Assembly: GCF_009938225.1 (NCBI RefSeq)
Contig: NZ_AP019657.1
Span: 372,001-436,000 of the forward strand
Length of the DNA stretch: 64,000 bases
From: Vibrio ponticus
Lineage (GTDB): Bacteria > Pseudomonadota > Gammaproteobacteria > Enterobacterales > Vibrionaceae
Reading direction: 5' to 3'
The notes beneath the pieces are model-generated. The model worked only from the letters and a program-made list of their open reading frames with translations. It made no database searches and was not told where the DNA came from. A program made the translations under genes and the position numbers. Shown piece by piece: positions 19,636-29,618 of the stretch (the first letter of the stretch is position 1; each line of letters starts with the position of its first letter).

Positions 19636-19667
19636 AAGAGTGCGTATAAATCGCACTCTTCTTTTTT
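19636..19667 (+). terminator. Terminator between mltA and tcdA
   Basis: A 9-bp stem AAGAGTGCG (19636-19644) pairs with CGCACTCTT (19652-19660) over a 7-base loop, followed by CTTTTTT. It ends only 25 bp before the tcdA start, so the tcdA promoter must overlap it or read-through occurs. Confidence 0.85.
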
Positions 19668-19691
19668 GTAACCGATTTACGGGCTTAAACT

Positions 19692-20501
19692 ATGCGTGAA
19701 TTAGACACTCCAGCTTCAGATAATTACAACCAGCGTTTTGGTGGTACACGCCGTCTATACGGCAATAGCGAAGTGGAAATACTCCGTGCTGCGCACGTAT
19801 GTGTGATCGGTATTGGTGGTGTAGGTTCGTGGGCAGTTGAAGCGTTGGCGCGTACGGGCATTGGTGAACTGACGTTGATCGATATGGATGACGTATGTGT
19901 GACCAATATTAACCGTCAAATTCATGCCATGAGTGGTACCGTTGGTCAAAGCAAAATTGAAGTGATGGCGGAGCGCGTTAAACTGATTAACCCAGAATGT
20001 AAGGTTAATTTGATTGATGATTTTATTACGCCAGACAACCAGCACGAATACCTATCGAAAGAGTACGACTATGTACTGGATGCGATCGACAGTGTAAAAG
20101 CGAAAGCGGCATTGTTGGCTTATTGTCGCAGCAATAAAATCAAAGTGATTACCACAGGTGGCGCTGGTGGTCAGGTTGATCCAACCCAAATTCAAGTGGC
20201 GGATCTGACCAAAACCATTCAAGACCCGTTGGCGAAGAAGATTAAAGATACGCTGCGTCGTCACCATAATTTCCCGAAAAATCCACAACGCAAATTTGGC
20301 ATCGACTGTGTGTTCTCAACGGAGCAGCTTAAATACCCACAAGCGGACGGTTCGGTGTGTGGCGTAAAAGCGACTGCGGAAGGTCCAAAGCGTATGGATT
20401 GTGCTAGCGGTTTTGGCGCAGCAACCGTGGTTACCGCGACATTCGGTTTTGTCGCTGTCGCACGTATCGTTGAAAAACTGATTCAAAAGCACAAGAAATA
20501 G
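19692..20501 (+). CDS. tcdA: tRNA threonylcarbamoyladenosine dehydratase (TcdA/CsdL)
   Basis: TcdA is an E1-like enzyme that uses ATP to cyclise t6A37 of ANN-decoding tRNAs to ct6A. The 269-residue protein has the ThiF/MoeB nucleotide-binding glycine motif VCVIGIGGVGSWAVEALART and the following acidic DMDDVCVTNINRQ. It also has a conserved cysteine region near DCVFSTEQLKY and SVCGVKA. Length matches E. coli TcdA (268). csdE follows nine bases later, the usual pairing: CsdA-CsdE supplies a sulfur-relay partner of TcdA in E. coli. The ATG at 19692 is the obvious start (MRELDTPASDNYNQRFGG). Confidence 0.95.
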   Translation: MRELDTPASDNYNQRFGGTRRLYGNSEVEILRAAHVCVIGIGGVGSWAVEALARTGIGELTLIDMDDVCVTNINRQIHAMSGTVGQSKIEVMAERVKLINPECKVNLIDDFITPDNQHEYLSKEYDYVLDAIDSVKAKAALLAYCRSNKIKVITTGGAGGQVDPTQIQVADLTKTIQDPLAKKIKDTLRRHHNFPKNPQRKFGIDCVFSTEQLKYPQADGSVCGVKATAEGPKRMDCASGFGAATVVTATFGFVAVARIVEKLIQKHKK

Positions 20502-20510
20502 GGTGGTGTG

Positions 20511-20939
20511 ATGTCGACATTTCCATTAAATCCATTTGGCACGCAAATTACTGCTGAAGAGATCGTTGAGACCATGCAAGGTATGCGTGGTTGGGAAGAT
20601 CGCTACCGTCAGGTTATCCAATGGGGAAAAAAACTCCCGGTGATGCCAGAAGAATTAAAGTCGCAGCAAGTCACGGTATCGGGTTGTGAAAGCCAAGTAT
20701 GGTTGGTGAGTGAACAAGCCGGCGAGATGTGGTCATTTTGTGCTGACTCTGATGCACGTATCGTACGTGGACTGATCGCTTTGGTGATGGCAGCTTACAA
20801 TCATAAAACCAGTGAGCAGATCCAACAGTTTGATATTGATGGCTATTTTGCGCAGCTAGGCTTAATTGACCACCTGAGCCCTTCTCGTGGTAATGGTTTA
20901 AAAGCGATTGTTGAGCAGATCAAACAGCTCGCTGCTTAA
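20511..20939 (+). CDS. csdE: Cysteine desulfurase sulfur acceptor subunit CsdE
   Basis: CsdE is a SufE-family protein that takes persulfide sulfur from the CsdA desulfurase. The 142-residue protein has the SufE fold with the acceptor cysteine in VTVSGCESQVWLVSE (about residue 63) and the ending GYFAQLGLIDHLSPSRGNGL. The ATG at 20511 was preferred to a GTG one codon earlier because GGGTGG lies at suitable spacing. It sits nine bases after tcdA and is followed by a clear terminator, so tcdA-csdE is probably a two-gene operon. No csdA is present in the window. Confidence 0.94.
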   Translation: MSTFPLNPFGTQITAEEIVETMQGMRGWEDRYRQVIQWGKKLPVMPEELKSQQVTVSGCESQVWLVSEQAGEMWSFCADSDARIVRGLIALVMAAYNHKTSEQIQQFDIDGYFAQLGLIDHLSPSRGNGLKAIVEQIKQLAA

Positions 20940-20958
20940 GCCTAAATATCTTACTAAG

Positions 20959-20982
20959 TCCCGCTGTCTAGCGGGATTTTTT
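20959..20982 (+). terminator. Terminator after csdE
   Basis: The stem TCCCGCT (20959-20965) pairs with AGCGGGA (20970-20976) over a GTCT loop, followed by six T. Confidence 0.92.
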
Positions 20983-21058
20983 ATATCTGAATATAGTAAT
21001 GGTTAATTTTTAATCACTGCTTTTTTAATGTCTTAGCAAAAACAGGGTCTTGTCACAC

Positions 21059-21087
21059 TTGTTGTCTTTGGTTAAAGGCTGTAAAAT
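21059..21087 (+). promoter_or_regulatory. Probable sigma-70 promoter of rlmN
   Basis: A -35 element TTGTTG (21059-21064) and a -10 element TAAAAT (21082-21087) are separated by 17 bp. The GC-rich CGCGCCC just after the -10 is a discriminator of the kind seen in growth-rate-controlled promoters. It lies about 40 bp upstream of the rlmN ATG. Confidence 0.55.
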
Positions 21088-21125
21088 TCGCGCCCTTATT
21101 TATTGTTCCGTTGTTGAGAGGCTTC

Positions 21126-22250
21126 ATGACTACTGAAAAAATCAACCTGCTTGATTTTGATCGCCAAGGATTGCGTAAATTCTTTGCAGAAGAATTAAAC
21201 GAAAAAGCATTCCGCGCCGAACAGGTGATGAAGTGGATCTACCATTTTGGTGTCGATGATTTCGACAACATGAACAACATCAACAAGCAGTTGCGTGAGA
21301 AGCTAAAGCAACGCTGTGAGATTAAAGCTCCAGTGGTATCGGCAGCTCAACACTCATCTGATGGCACCATCAAATGGGCAATGCGTGTCGGTGACCAAGA
21401 CGTAGAAACGGTTTACATCCCTGAAGATGATCGCGCGACCTTATGTGTTTCTTCACAGGTAGGTTGTGCATTGGAATGTAAATTCTGCTCAACGGCTCAG
21501 CAAGGCTTTAACCGTAACCTGAAAGTGTCTGAAATTATCGGTCAGGTATGGCGTGCTGCGCGTGAAGTGGGTCTTGAGAAAGAAACCGGTCGCCGCCCAA
21601 TTACCAACGTGGTAATGATGGGTATGGGTGAGCCACTACTTAACATGAAAAACCTTATTCCAGCGCTTGAAATCATGCTGGATGATCTTGGTTTTGGTCT
21701 GTCTAAGCGCCGTGTAACGGTATCAACTTCTGGTGTGGTATCGGGTCTTGACCAAATGACAGGTCGCATTGACGTTGCACTAGCGATCTCTCTACATGCG
21801 CCAAATGACAAGCTACGTAGCGAAATCATGCCGATCAACGACCGTTGGGACATTCAAGAGTTCTTAGCGTCAGTTCGCCGCTACCTAGCATCTTCAAATG
21901 CCAACCGCGGTAAAGTAACCGTTGAGTACGTGCTATTGGATCATGTTAACGATGATATGGACCATGCGCGTGAATTGGCAGAGCTAATGAAAGATACGCC
22001 ATGTAAGATTAACCTGATTCCGTTTAACCCGTACCCAGGTTCACCTTACAAGAAACCAAGTAACTCACGTATCGACCGCTTCCAGAAAACATTGATGCAA
22101 TACGAGCACACGGTAACCATTCGTAAGACTCGTGGTGACGATATTGATGCGGCATGTGGTCAGTTAGTGGGCGATGTTATCGACCGTACAAAACGTACCG
22201 CGATGGCAAAAGCTGCCAAAGGCGAGTCAATTGACATTAAAGCGCTATAA
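21126..22250 (+). CDS. rlmN: Dual-specificity 23S rRNA A2503 / tRNA A37 methyltransferase RlmN
   Basis: RlmN is a radical-SAM enzyme that methylates C2 of A2503 in 23S rRNA and of A37 in some tRNAs. The 374-residue protein has the radical-SAM cluster motif [11 protein letters not shown] (C114, C118, C121), the following MGMGEPLLN, and the methyl-carrying cysteine near the C-terminus in [10 protein letters not shown]. The start is ATG 21126 ([20 protein letters not shown]), matching the usual N-terminus; an in-frame TTG five codons earlier is less likely. In this window it stands at the head of the rodZ-ispG-hisS-yfgM-bamB-der gene order but is separated from it by a terminator and a 407-bp gap. 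Confidence 0.97.
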   Translation: MTTEKINLLDFDRQGLRKFFAEELNEKAFRAEQVMKWIYHFGVDDFDNMNNINKQLREKLKQRCEIKAPVVSAAQHSSDGTIKWAMRVGDQDVETVYIPEDDRATLCVSSQVGCALECKFCSTAQQGFNRNLKVSEIIGQVWRAAREVGLEKETGRRPITNVVMMGMGEPLLNMKNLIPALEIMLDDLGFGLSKRRVTVSTSGVVSGLDQMTGRIDVALAISLHAPNDKLRSEIMPINDRWDIQEFLASVRRYLASSNANRGKVTVEYVLLDHVNDDMDHARELAELMKDTPCKINLIPFNPYPGSPYKKPSNSRIDRFQKTLMQYEHTVTIRKTRGDDIDAACGQLVGDVIDRTKRTAMAKAAKGESIDIKAL

Positions 22251-22267
22251 TTAAATCGTTTTCGACC

Positions 22268-22296
22268 AAAGCCAGAGCAATGCTCTGGCTTTTTTG
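22268..22296 (+). terminator. Terminator after rlmN
   Basis: The stem AAAGCCAGAGC (22268-22278) pairs with GCTCTGGCTTT (22282-22292) over a 3-base AAT loop, and the T run continues to 22295. Confidence 0.92.
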
Positions 22297-22657
22297 TTGC
22301 AACTTATTTCTACAAAAATAAAGCTTTCTCGCAGTTTTTTGGTTTTATCTTATTTAAAAATGTCAGTTTTTAGAAAAACCTTGAGCTTGCTGTAATTTAT
22401 CTCACCCGATTATGTTGTTTCGTGCTTTATATCTATTAGAATTAATAATTACATCCTTAAGTAGATGATCTGGACGTTTAACTAAACTCTTAAGGAACAG
22501 TCGTAACAATTTTATCAGTGACATTCTCTAATCTTGTCTGCAAGATGCATTTAACTGATAAATTAGTTAGCAAACTTACCAACATTAGGTTTAACCAACT
22601 ACCAACTAAAAATAACCAAGACCGGTTGACCTGAAGTGACACGAGAGACACAACAAC
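22297..22657. other. AT-rich region between rlmN and rodZ, no gene
   Basis: About 360 bp of AT-rich sequence with no credible reading frame on either strand. It should carry the promoter of the rodZ operon. In many type-IV-pilus bacteria a pilF/pilW gene occupies this place; here I see no remnant of one. Confidence 0.6.
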
Positions 22658-23593
22658 ATGAATACAGAGCAACCGACTGCAGTTGTAGAAGAGAACACAG
22701 AGAAATTTCACATTGAGCCTGGCACGATTTTAAAGCTAAAGCGCGAAGAGGCTGGGTTAAGTAAAAAACAAGTGGCTGACCGTTTACGTCTTCGCATAGC
22801 CATCATTGAGCAAATTGAGAAAAACGAGTTTGAACCGGATCAAGTCGCGACATTTACACGTGGTTATTTGCGTTCATACGCCAAAGTAGTCAATGCCGAT
22901 GAAGCTGAGGTATTAGCGGCTCTGGATGCAACGGTCGGTACTCAAGCGCCACAAGAACAAGAAATGAAGAGCTTTTCACGCAAGACCAATCGTGAAAAGC
23001 ATGACAGCCGTATCATGGCATTAACTTGGGGTATTGTGATCGTTATTGTTGCCATCTCTTCGGTATGGTGGTGGCAAAATCAACAAAAAGACGCCCTTGA
23101 GCTAAGTATTGAAGAAGACAGTGCATTGGTTGCTGAAACAGAGCAACAACCTGAGCTTGATACTGCTATTGATCAAATTTCCGCTGAGCCTAGTGAGCCT
23201 GTTACGTTACCGAGTGACACCGCCACAGAGCAAAGCCAACCAACTAGCCAAGAGCCTGTAGTTGAAAGCAGTGACACGGCTGCCGAAGCGACCACTGAAG
23301 CAGCAACAGAAGTCACCGCGCCAGTAGAACCTGAAGTTGTCAAACCAGAAGTCGTCGCTAACCGCTTAGAGATTAGTTTCAATGGCGAATGCTGGGTACA
23401 AGTGAAAGATGCAACAGGTAAAACACTGATTAGTGGTATCAAACGTGGTGGTGAAGCCGTAGAACTTGAAGGTAAATTGCCTTACAACGTGATTTTAGGT
23501 GCGCCACAAAACGTTTCTATCACCTTAGCGAGTGAAACTGTCGACCTTTCTGGGTATACTGCAGGCAAAGCAGCAAGATTCACCTTACCTTAG
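22658..23593 (+). CDS. rodZ: Cytoskeletal protein RodZ
   Basis: RodZ anchors the MreB cytoskeleton to the membrane and helps keep the rod shape. The 311-residue protein has an N-terminal Cro/Xre-like helix-turn-helix (about 20-85; [20 protein letters not shown]), one membrane helix near residues 122-142 ([20 protein letters not shown]), and a long Glu/Thr/Pro-rich periplasmic linker (about 145-225). The C-terminal DUF4115 beta domain contains [20 protein letters not shown]. Only eight bases separate it from ispG, so it heads the ispG-hisS-yfgM-bamB operon. The ATG 22658 follows a purine-rich site ACGAGAGA. Confidence 0.94.
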   Translation: MNTEQPTAVVEENTEKFHIEPGTILKLKREEAGLSKKQVADRLRLRIAIIEQIEKNEFEPDQVATFTRGYLRSYAKVVNADEAEVLAALDATVGTQAPQEQEMKSFSRKTNREKHDSRIMALTWGIVIVIVAISSVWWWQNQQKDALELSIEEDSALVAETEQQPELDTAIDQISAEPSEPVTLPSDTATEQSQPTSQEPVVESSDTAAEATTEAATEVTAPVEPEVVKPEVVANRLEISFNGECWVQVKDATGKTLISGIKRGGEAVELEGKLPYNVILGAPQNVSITLASETVDLSGYTAGKAARFTLP

Positions 23594-23601
23594 AAAAGAT
23601 T

Positions 23602-24720
23602 ATGCAACACGAATCTCCTATTAAACGTCGCCCATCGACTCGAATCTATGTGGGCGATGTGCCTATTGGTGATGGCGCACCAATTGCGGTGCAGTCAATG
23701 ACTAACACCAGAACAACAGACGTGGAAGCGACTGTTGCACAAATTCGAGCATTGGAAAATGTTGGCGCAGATATCGTGCGTGTATCTGTACCAACCATGG
23801 ATGCCGCCGAGGCATTTAAGTTAATTAAACAGCAAGTGAACATCCCGCTAGTTGCGGATATTCACTTTGACTACCGTATCGCGCTTAAAGTGGCAGAATA
23901 TGGCGTCGACTGTTTACGTATTAACCCAGGTAATATTGGCAACGAAGAGCGTATCCGCTCGGTTGTTGATTGTGCGCGTGACAAGAACATTCCGATTCGC
24001 ATTGGCGTTAATGGTGGTTCTCTGGAAAAAGATATCCAGATGAAGTACGGCGAGCCGACACCAGAAGCGTTAGTTGAATCTGCGATGCGTCATGTCGATA
24101 TTCTCGATCGCCTTAACTTTGATCAATTCAAAGTCAGCGTAAAAGCATCCGATGTGTTTCTCGCAGTAGATTCATATCGTCTGTTAGCGAAGAAGATCGA
24201 TCAACCGCTTCACTTAGGTATTACGGAAGCGGGTGGAGCACGTGCTGGTGCAGTTAAATCATCGGTAGGTTTGGGAATGCTACTGGCAGAAGGTATCGGT
24301 GATACACTGCGCATTTCCCTTGCAGCGAACCCGGTTGAAGAGATCAAAGTTGGCTTTGATATTCTTAAATCTCTGCGTATTCGCTCACGTGGTATTAACT
24401 TTATTGCTTGCCCTAGCTGTTCTCGTCAAGAGTTCGATGTGATCAGTACGGTGAATGCGCTTGAAGAGCGTCTTGAAGACATTATTACCCCAATGGATGT
24501 ATCTATCATCGGTTGTGTAGTAAACGGTCCAGGCGAAGCTGAGGTTTCACACCTAGGTTTGGCTGGTAGTAACAAGAAGAGCGCATTTTACGAAGATGGT
24601 AAACGTCAGAAAGAGCGTTTTGACAACGACGATCTGGTTAATCAGCTAGAAGCAAAAATTCGAGCGAAAGCAGCCGTGCTGGATGAAAGCAATCGCATCG
24701 AAATTAAAGTGCAAAACTAA
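23602..24720 (+). CDS. ispG: 4-hydroxy-3-methylbut-2-en-1-yl diphosphate synthase
   Basis: IspG (GcpE) is the iron-sulfur enzyme of the MEP isoprenoid pathway that reduces MEcPP to HMBPP. The 372-residue protein matches the E. coli enzyme in length and has the TIM-barrel start [17 protein letters not shown]. The [4Fe-4S] cysteines lie in the C-terminal domain: [13 protein letters not shown] (about C270 and C273) and [13 protein letters not shown] (about C305). It lies in the conserved rodZ-ispG-hisS order. The ATG 23602 follows AGAAAAGA. Confidence 0.97.
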   Translation: MQHESPIKRRPSTRIYVGDVPIGDGAPIAVQSMTNTRTTDVEATVAQIRALENVGADIVRVSVPTMDAAEAFKLIKQQVNIPLVADIHFDYRIALKVAEYGVDCLRINPGNIGNEERIRSVVDCARDKNIPIRIGVNGGSLEKDIQMKYGEPTPEALVESAMRHVDILDRLNFDQFKVSVKASDVFLAVDSYRLLAKKIDQPLHLGITEAGGARAGAVKSSVGLGMLLAEGIGDTLRISLAANPVEEIKVGFDILKSLRIRSRGINFIACPSCSRQEFDVISTVNALEERLEDIITPMDVSIIGCVVNGPGEAEVSHLGLAGSNKKSAFYEDGKRQKERFDNDDLVNQLEAKIRAKAAVLDESNRIEIKVQN

Positions 24721-24755
24721 ATCTCAACGAAGTAATTAAAATTACGGTAAATATT

Positions 24756-26024
24756 GTGGCAAAACCAATTCAAGCAATTCGAGGCATGAACGATTGTCTC
24801 CCAACTCAATCACCACTGTGGCAAAAGCTAGAAAATACAGTGAAGAACGTAATTAGCGCATACGGTTATAACGAAATGCGCATGCCAATCGTTGAGATGA
24901 CGCATCTATTTAGTCGCGCAATCGGTGAAGTGACTGACGTTGTAGAAAAAGAGATGTACACCTTTGAAGATCGCAATGGTGACAGCCTAACGCTACGTCC
25001 AGAAGGCACTGCGGGTTGTGTGCGTGCAGGTATCGAAAACGGTCTGCTGTACAACCAAGAACAACGTGTATGGTACATGGGTCCTATGTTCCGTCACGAG
25101 CGTCCACAAAAAGGTCGTTACCGTCAATTCCACCAATGTGGTGTGGAAGTGTTTGGTCTAAACGGTCCTGACGTTGATGCAGAACTTATCATGATGACTG
25201 CGCGTCTATGGCGTGAGCTAGGTATTGATAAGCATGTGCGCCTTGAGCTGAACTCAATTGGTTCACTTGATGCGCGTGCTAACTACCGTGAAGCTTTGAT
25301 TGCTTTCCTAGAGCAACATATGGATGTGCTAGACGAAGATTGTAAACGTCGTATGCACACTAACCCGCTACGTGTACTGGATACCAAAAACCCAGATGTA
25401 CAAGCGATCCTTGGTGATGCACCACGTCTATCTGAATACCTAGATGAAGAATCTAAGCAACATTTTGCAGGTCTATGTGAACTTCTTGACGCGGCTGGTA
25501 TCGAATACACAGTAAATGAGCGTCTAGTGCGTGGTCTGGATTACTACAACCGTACTGTATTTGAGTGGATCACAGAAAGCCTAGGTTCACAAGGTACAGT
25601 GTGTGGTGGTGGTCGTTATGACGGTCTAGTTGAACAACTAGGCGGTAAAGCGACACCAGCAGTGGGTTTTGCAATGGGTCTTGAGCGTCTAGTGCTAATG
25701 CTAGAAACTCTAGAACTAACCGACGTTCGTCGCAGTGTTGATGTTTACATGGTGACTGCAGGCGAAGGTACTATGATGGCGGGTATGAAGCTGGCTGAAC
25801 AGCTACGTGAACAAGTACCAGGTCTACGTGTGATGAACCACTTCGGTGGTGGCAACTTTAAAAAGCAATTTAAGCGTGCAGATAAAGTTGGTGCGGTGGT
25901 TGCTCTTGTTCTCGGTGAGAACGAAGTGGCAGACAACAGCGTAGTATTGAAAGACCTTGTTGGTGGTACGCAAGAGACTTACAGCCAAGCTGATGTTATT
26001 GCGAAACTAGCAGAGCTAATCTAA
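24756..26024 (+). CDS. hisS: Histidyl-tRNA synthetase
   Basis: HisRS charges tRNA-His and is a class II synthetase. The 422-residue protein starts at GTG 24756 ([18 protein letters not shown]). Motif 2 is visible as [20 protein letters not shown], the histidine-specific motif as [17 protein letters not shown], and motif 3 as [15 protein letters not shown]. The C-terminal anticodon-binding domain runs from about residue 330. It is 35 bp after ispG and in the same orientation, and yfgM and bamB follow. The start codon GTG is less usual but fits the family N-terminus. Confidence 0.97.
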   Translation: MAKPIQAIRGMNDCLPTQSPLWQKLENTVKNVISAYGYNEMRMPIVEMTHLFSRAIGEVTDVVEKEMYTFEDRNGDSLTLRPEGTAGCVRAGIENGLLYNQEQRVWYMGPMFRHERPQKGRYRQFHQCGVEVFGLNGPDVDAELIMMTARLWRELGIDKHVRLELNSIGSLDARANYREALIAFLEQHMDVLDEDCKRRMHTNPLRVLDTKNPDVQAILGDAPRLSEYLDEESKQHFAGLCELLDAAGIEYTVNERLVRGLDYYNRTVFEWITESLGSQGTVCGGGRYDGLVEQLGGKATPAVGFAMGLERLVLMLETLELTDVRRSVDVYMVTAGEGTMMAGMKLAEQLREQVPGLRVMNHFGGGNFKKQFKRADKVGAVVALVLGENEVADNSVVLKDLVGGTQETYSQADVIAKLAELI

Positions 26025-26089
26025 CCAAATTTAAGTTTAAGAAAGTGGCGATGAGAGTCGCCACTTTTGTGATATTAAGAGGACAGGAA

Positions 26090-26704
26090 GTGGAACTCTA
26101 CGATACTGAAGAACAACAAGTTGAAGCGATTAAAGATTGGTGGAAAGAGAACGGTAAAGCAGTCATTTTTGGTGCTGTAATCGGTCTTGGCGGTCTATTT
26201 GGCTGGCGTTACTACCAGGATTCAACTATTGCTGCTCAAGAAGCTGCTTCTGAAAGCTACTCAAAAGTAATTTCAACCTTAGCAACACAAGGTGGCGAAG
26301 CCGAACAACAAGTACAAAGCTTTATCGATGCTAACGGTGAGACTGAATATTCAGTTCTTGCGGCATTACAGCTAGCGAAAGTACAAGTTGAAGAAAACCA
26401 ATTGGACGCGGCTATTGAACAACTGCAATGGGCAACAACGGCATCGAAAGACCAAGCTCTACTAGCAGTAATTAACTACCGTTTGGCTCGCCTGCAATCA
26501 GAGCAAGGTAAGTTTGATGCGGCAATCGCACAACTAGACAAGATCACTGACGAGGGTTGGGCTGGTCGCGTTGAAGAACTAAAAGGTGACATCTTACTGC
26601 GCAAAGGAGATGCAGCTGGTGCATACGCAGCATACACAGAAGCACAACAAGCGGGTGATGCAAGCGAAGCACTACAAATGAAATTGGATGATCTAGCCAA
26701 GTAA
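26090..26704 (+). CDS. yfgM: YfgM family protein (ancillary SecYEG translocon subunit)
   Basis: YfgM is an inner-membrane protein with a periplasmic TPR domain that associates with SecYEG and the chaperone PpiD. The 204-residue protein begins VELYDTEEQQVEAIKDWWKE, close to the E. coli N-terminus, which places the start at GTG 26090 with an AGAGGA site seven bases upstream. A frame extension upstream to 26045 is not supported. One membrane helix lies near residues 22-42 (AVIFGAVIGLGGLFGWRYYQ). TPR-like helices follow (LAALQLAKVQVEENQLDAAI). It is twelve bases before bamB. Confidence 0.92.
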   Translation: MELYDTEEQQVEAIKDWWKENGKAVIFGAVIGLGGLFGWRYYQDSTIAAQEAASESYSKVISTLATQGGEAEQQVQSFIDANGETEYSVLAALQLAKVQVEENQLDAAIEQLQWATTASKDQALLAVINYRLARLQSEQGKFDAAIAQLDKITDEGWAGRVEELKGDILLRKGDAAGAYAAYTEAQQAGDASEALQMKLDDLAK

Positions 26705-26715
26705 GGGCACGTTGC

Positions 26716-27876
26716 ATGAAGAAATTGCTGAATAAGGCATTGACGACAGTTGCAGTCATCAGCGTATTGGCTGGTTGTGCGAGTGAAGAAGATACCATCA
26801 TCATGGCGCCAGTACCGCAAGTGGATAACGAATTTACCACTTCATCGGCTTGGCGTGCTTCTATTGGCGATGGTGTCGAGCAGTACTTCTCTAAGCTGGC
26901 ACCGGCATATGCTTACGGCAAAGTATTTGTTGCAAGCCGCAACGGTGAGGTGAAAGCACTGGATCCCCAAACCGGTGACGAGCTGTGGCAAATTGATCTA
27001 GAAGATGATGTACCCGCTCGCTTATCTGGTGGTATCTCACCAGCTTACGATAAATTATTTATCGGTAGCGAAAATGGCGAAGTGATTGCACTGAATCAAG
27101 AAACGGGTGAGCTATTGTGGCGCACTTCAGTTCAAGGTGAAGTGCTATCAGCACCAGCAACTGATGACAACTTAGTCATGGTACATACCAGTGAAGGTGT
27201 GTTGATTGCTTTAGATCAGCAAGACGGTGAGCAGAAGTGGGCGATCAGCACTGAAGTGCCAACGCTGACACTGCGCGGTACCAGTGCACCAACCACTATT
27301 TCTGGTGGTGTATTCTGGGGTACGGCTAATGGTCGACTTGCTGCCGCTATCGTTCAACGTGGTCAACTGATTTGGCAACAGCCAATTGGTACGCCTAAAG
27401 GCGCGACTGAGATTGACCGTATTGTTGATGTTGATGCATCGCCAATGCTGATGGGCAGTACTTTGTTCGTGGTGGGTTACAATGGTCAGTTAACCGCGAT
27501 TGATCTGCGTTCTGGTCAACCAGGTTGGAAACGTACTTACTCTTCTGCAACGGATATGGCTAACGATGGTAGCCGTATTTTCCTCGTGACTGATAAAGAT
27601 CACTTAGTTGCTGTCGATGCGCGTAGTGGTACCGAACTTTGGAAAAACAAGCAGTTAGAGCACCGTTTGTTGACTGCGCCTAAAGTGATGGGTGACTATT
27701 TAGTGGTTGGTGATAGCGAAGGCTACCTATATTGGGTCGATCGCAGCACCGGTGAGTTTGTTTCAATGCAAAAAGAGGGCGGTGACGGTTTCGCGGTTGC
27801 GCCTGTTGCACTTGATGATGGTTTCGTTATTACAACCCGAAATGGCAATGTAAAGAAACTAACGCTCAGCGAATAA
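26716..27876 (+). CDS. bamB: Outer membrane assembly lipoprotein BamB
   Basis: BamB is a beta-propeller lipoprotein of the BAM complex, which inserts outer-membrane proteins. The 386-residue protein has a lipoprotein signal ending in the lipobox LAGC (about Cys21). Repeated PQQ-like blades follow, such as VKALDPQTGDELWQIDLEDD, VIALNQETGELLWRTS, LIALDQQDGEQKW and LTAIDLRSGQPGWKRTY. Length matches the E. coli protein (392). It is the last gene of the close-packed group; der follows 175 bp later with its own leader. Confidence 0.95.
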   Translation: MKKLLNKALTTVAVISVLAGCASEEDTIIMAPVPQVDNEFTTSSAWRASIGDGVEQYFSKLAPAYAYGKVFVASRNGEVKALDPQTGDELWQIDLEDDVPARLSGGISPAYDKLFIGSENGEVIALNQETGELLWRTSVQGEVLSAPATDDNLVMVHTSEGVLIALDQQDGEQKWAISTEVPTLTLRGTSAPTTISGGVFWGTANGRLAAAIVQRGQLIWQQPIGTPKGATEIDRIVDVDASPMLMGSTLFVVGYNGQLTAIDLRSGQPGWKRTYSSATDMANDGSRIFLVTDKDHLVAVDARSGTELWKNKQLEHRLLTAPKVMGDYLVVGDSEGYLYWVDRSTGEFVSMQKEGGDGFAVAPVALDDGFVITTRNGNVKKLTLSE

Positions 27877-27970
27877 TTTCGTGATATAATTCACATTCGG
27901 CTCCTGGCTGGTGACAGTTAGGAGTCGTTTTGTTTATATAAAACAGTGATTTAATTAATAGTAGTGTTGC

Positions 27971-28018
27971 TATAGGTAACAATTTGGCGAGAGGAAATCT
28001 TGTCAGTCGTTACCTATA
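27971..28018 (+). promoter_or_regulatory. 10-bp perfect inverted repeat in the der leader
   Basis: TATAGGTAAC (27971-27980) and its exact complement (28009-28018) flank 28 bases that include GAGAGGAAATC. The repeat lies 33 bp upstream of the der start and has no T run, so it is not an ordinary terminator. It could be an mRNA leader stem or a protein-binding dyad. A weaker dyad, GGCTCCT...AGGAGTC, near 27900-27926 may end the bamB transcript. Confidence 0.4.
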
Positions 28019-28051
28019 ACTACATAAGAATAGAATATTGTAGAGGTTGTT

Positions 28052-29539
28052 ATGGTTCCTGTTGTTGCTCTTGTAGGGCGTCCGAACGTAGGTAAGTCTA
28101 CGTTGTTTAACCGCTTAACTCGTACACGTGATGCGCTAGTGGCGGACTTCCCTGGCTTAACTCGTGACCGTAAATATGGCCAAGCTAAGCTTGGTGAGCA
28201 TGAATTTATTGTGATCGATACCGGCGGTATCGATGGCACAGAAGAAGGCGTAGAAACAAAAATGGCTCAGCAATCGCTAGCGGCGATTGATGAAGCTGAT
28301 GTTGTGCTATTTATGGTAGACGGTCGCGCTGGTCTAACAGCTGCGGATGAAGCTATCGCACAACACCTACGTAAACTTGAAAAGCCAGCGATGCTGGTAG
28401 TAAACAAGATTGATGGTATCGATGCAGATGCAGCGAGCGCTGAGTTCTGGCAACTAGGTATGGAAGAGATGTACCAAATTGCTGCCGCTCATGGTCGCGG
28501 TGTTGCTGCGCTTATCGACCTTGCGCTAAACCCATTTGCAGAAAAATTCGCTGAAGAGACTCAAGGTGAGATCACTGACCTGACTGACTTTGAAGACGAA
28601 GAGCAAGAACAATTAGATTACAGCGAAGAAGAAGCGGAAGCAGAATTCAAGCGCTTGCAAGATCAGCCAATTAAACTGGCAATTATCGGTCGTCCTAACG
28701 TTGGTAAATCAACCCTAACTAACCGTATTCTTGGTGAAGAACGTGTGGTTGTTTACGATATGCCAGGAACCACCCGTGACTCTATCTACATTCCGATGGA
28801 GCGTGATGGTCGTGAGTACGTATTGATTGATACTGCGGGTGTTCGTCGTCGTACACGTATCAACGAAACGGTTGAGAAATTCTCAGTCGTTAAAACGCTG
28901 AAAGCGGTTGAAGATGCCAACGTGGTTCTTTTGATCATCGATGCACGTGAAAATATCTCAGATCAAGATCTAAGCTTGCTAGGCTTTGCACTCAACGCGG
29001 GTCGTTCGATTGTTCTCGCAGTAAACAAGTGGGATGGTCTGGATAATGATGTAAAAGAATCAGTGAAGAAAGAGCTAGACCGTCGTCTAGGTTTCGTTGA
29101 CTTCGCGCGTATTCACTTTATCTCAGCTCTACACGGTACAGGTGTTGGTCACCTATTTGAATCAGTACAAGAAGCATACAAGTCAGCAACGACACGTGTA
29201 GGCACTTCTGTTCTGACTCGTATCATGAAGATGGCAACCGACGATCACCAGCCGCCTATGGTTCGTGGTCGCCGCGTGAAACTAAAATACGCGCACGCGG
29301 GTGGTTATAACCCACCAATTATCGTTATCCACGGTAACCAAGTACGCGAACTACCAGATTCATACAAGCGTTTCTTGATGAACTACTACCGTAAGTCGCT
29401 AGAGATCATGGGTACGCCAATTCGTATCCAGTTCCAGAACAGTGAAAACCCATTTGAAGGTAAAACGACTAAAATGACACTGTCTCAAGAGCGTAACCGT
29501 AAACGCCTAATGAGCATGGTTAAAAACCGTAAAAAGTAA
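28052..29539 (+). CDS. der: Ribosome-biogenesis GTPase Der (EngA)
   Basis: Der is an essential double-GTPase for maturation of the 50S subunit. The 495-residue protein has two G domains: G1 of the first is [16 protein letters not shown] with G3 DTGGID and G4 NKID; G1 of the second is [17 protein letters not shown] with G3 DTAGV and G4 NKWD. An acidic linker rich in Glu/Asp (about 165-205) joins them, and a KH-like C-terminal domain ends in [14 protein letters not shown]. Length is normal for gammaproteobacteria. A strong terminator follows, and the AlaX-like gene starts soon after. Confidence 0.97.
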   Translation: MVPVVALVGRPNVGKSTLFNRLTRTRDALVADFPGLTRDRKYGQAKLGEHEFIVIDTGGIDGTEEGVETKMAQQSLAAIDEADVVLFMVDGRAGLTAADEAIAQHLRKLEKPAMLVVNKIDGIDADAASAEFWQLGMEEMYQIAAAHGRGVAALIDLALNPFAEKFAEETQGEITDLTDFEDEEQEQLDYSEEEAEAEFKRLQDQPIKLAIIGRPNVGKSTLTNRILGEERVVVYDMPGTTRDSIYIPMERDGREYVLIDTAGVRRRTRINETVEKFSVVKTLKAVEDANVVLLIIDARENISDQDLSLLGFALNAGRSIVLAVNKWDGLDNDVKESVKKELDRRLGFVDFARIHFISALHGTGVGHLFESVQEAYKSATTRVGTSVLTRIMKMATDDHQPPMVRGRRVKLKYAHAGGYNPPIIVIHGNQVRELPDSYKRFLMNYYRKSLEIMGTPIRIQFQNSENPFEGKTTKMTLSQERNRKRLMSMVKNRKK

Positions 29540-29557
29540 CCACTAACGATTTACTTG

Positions 29558-29587
29558 AAAAGCGCCTACAATGTAGGCGCTTTTTTT
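29558..29587 (+). terminator. Terminator after der
   Basis: A 12-bp stem AAAAGCGCCTAC (29558-29569) pairs with its complement from 29573 over a 3-base loop and is followed by T to 29587. Confidence 0.93.
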
Positions 29588-29618
29588 ATCTCTACAGAAT
29601 AACCAAATCGAAATTACA

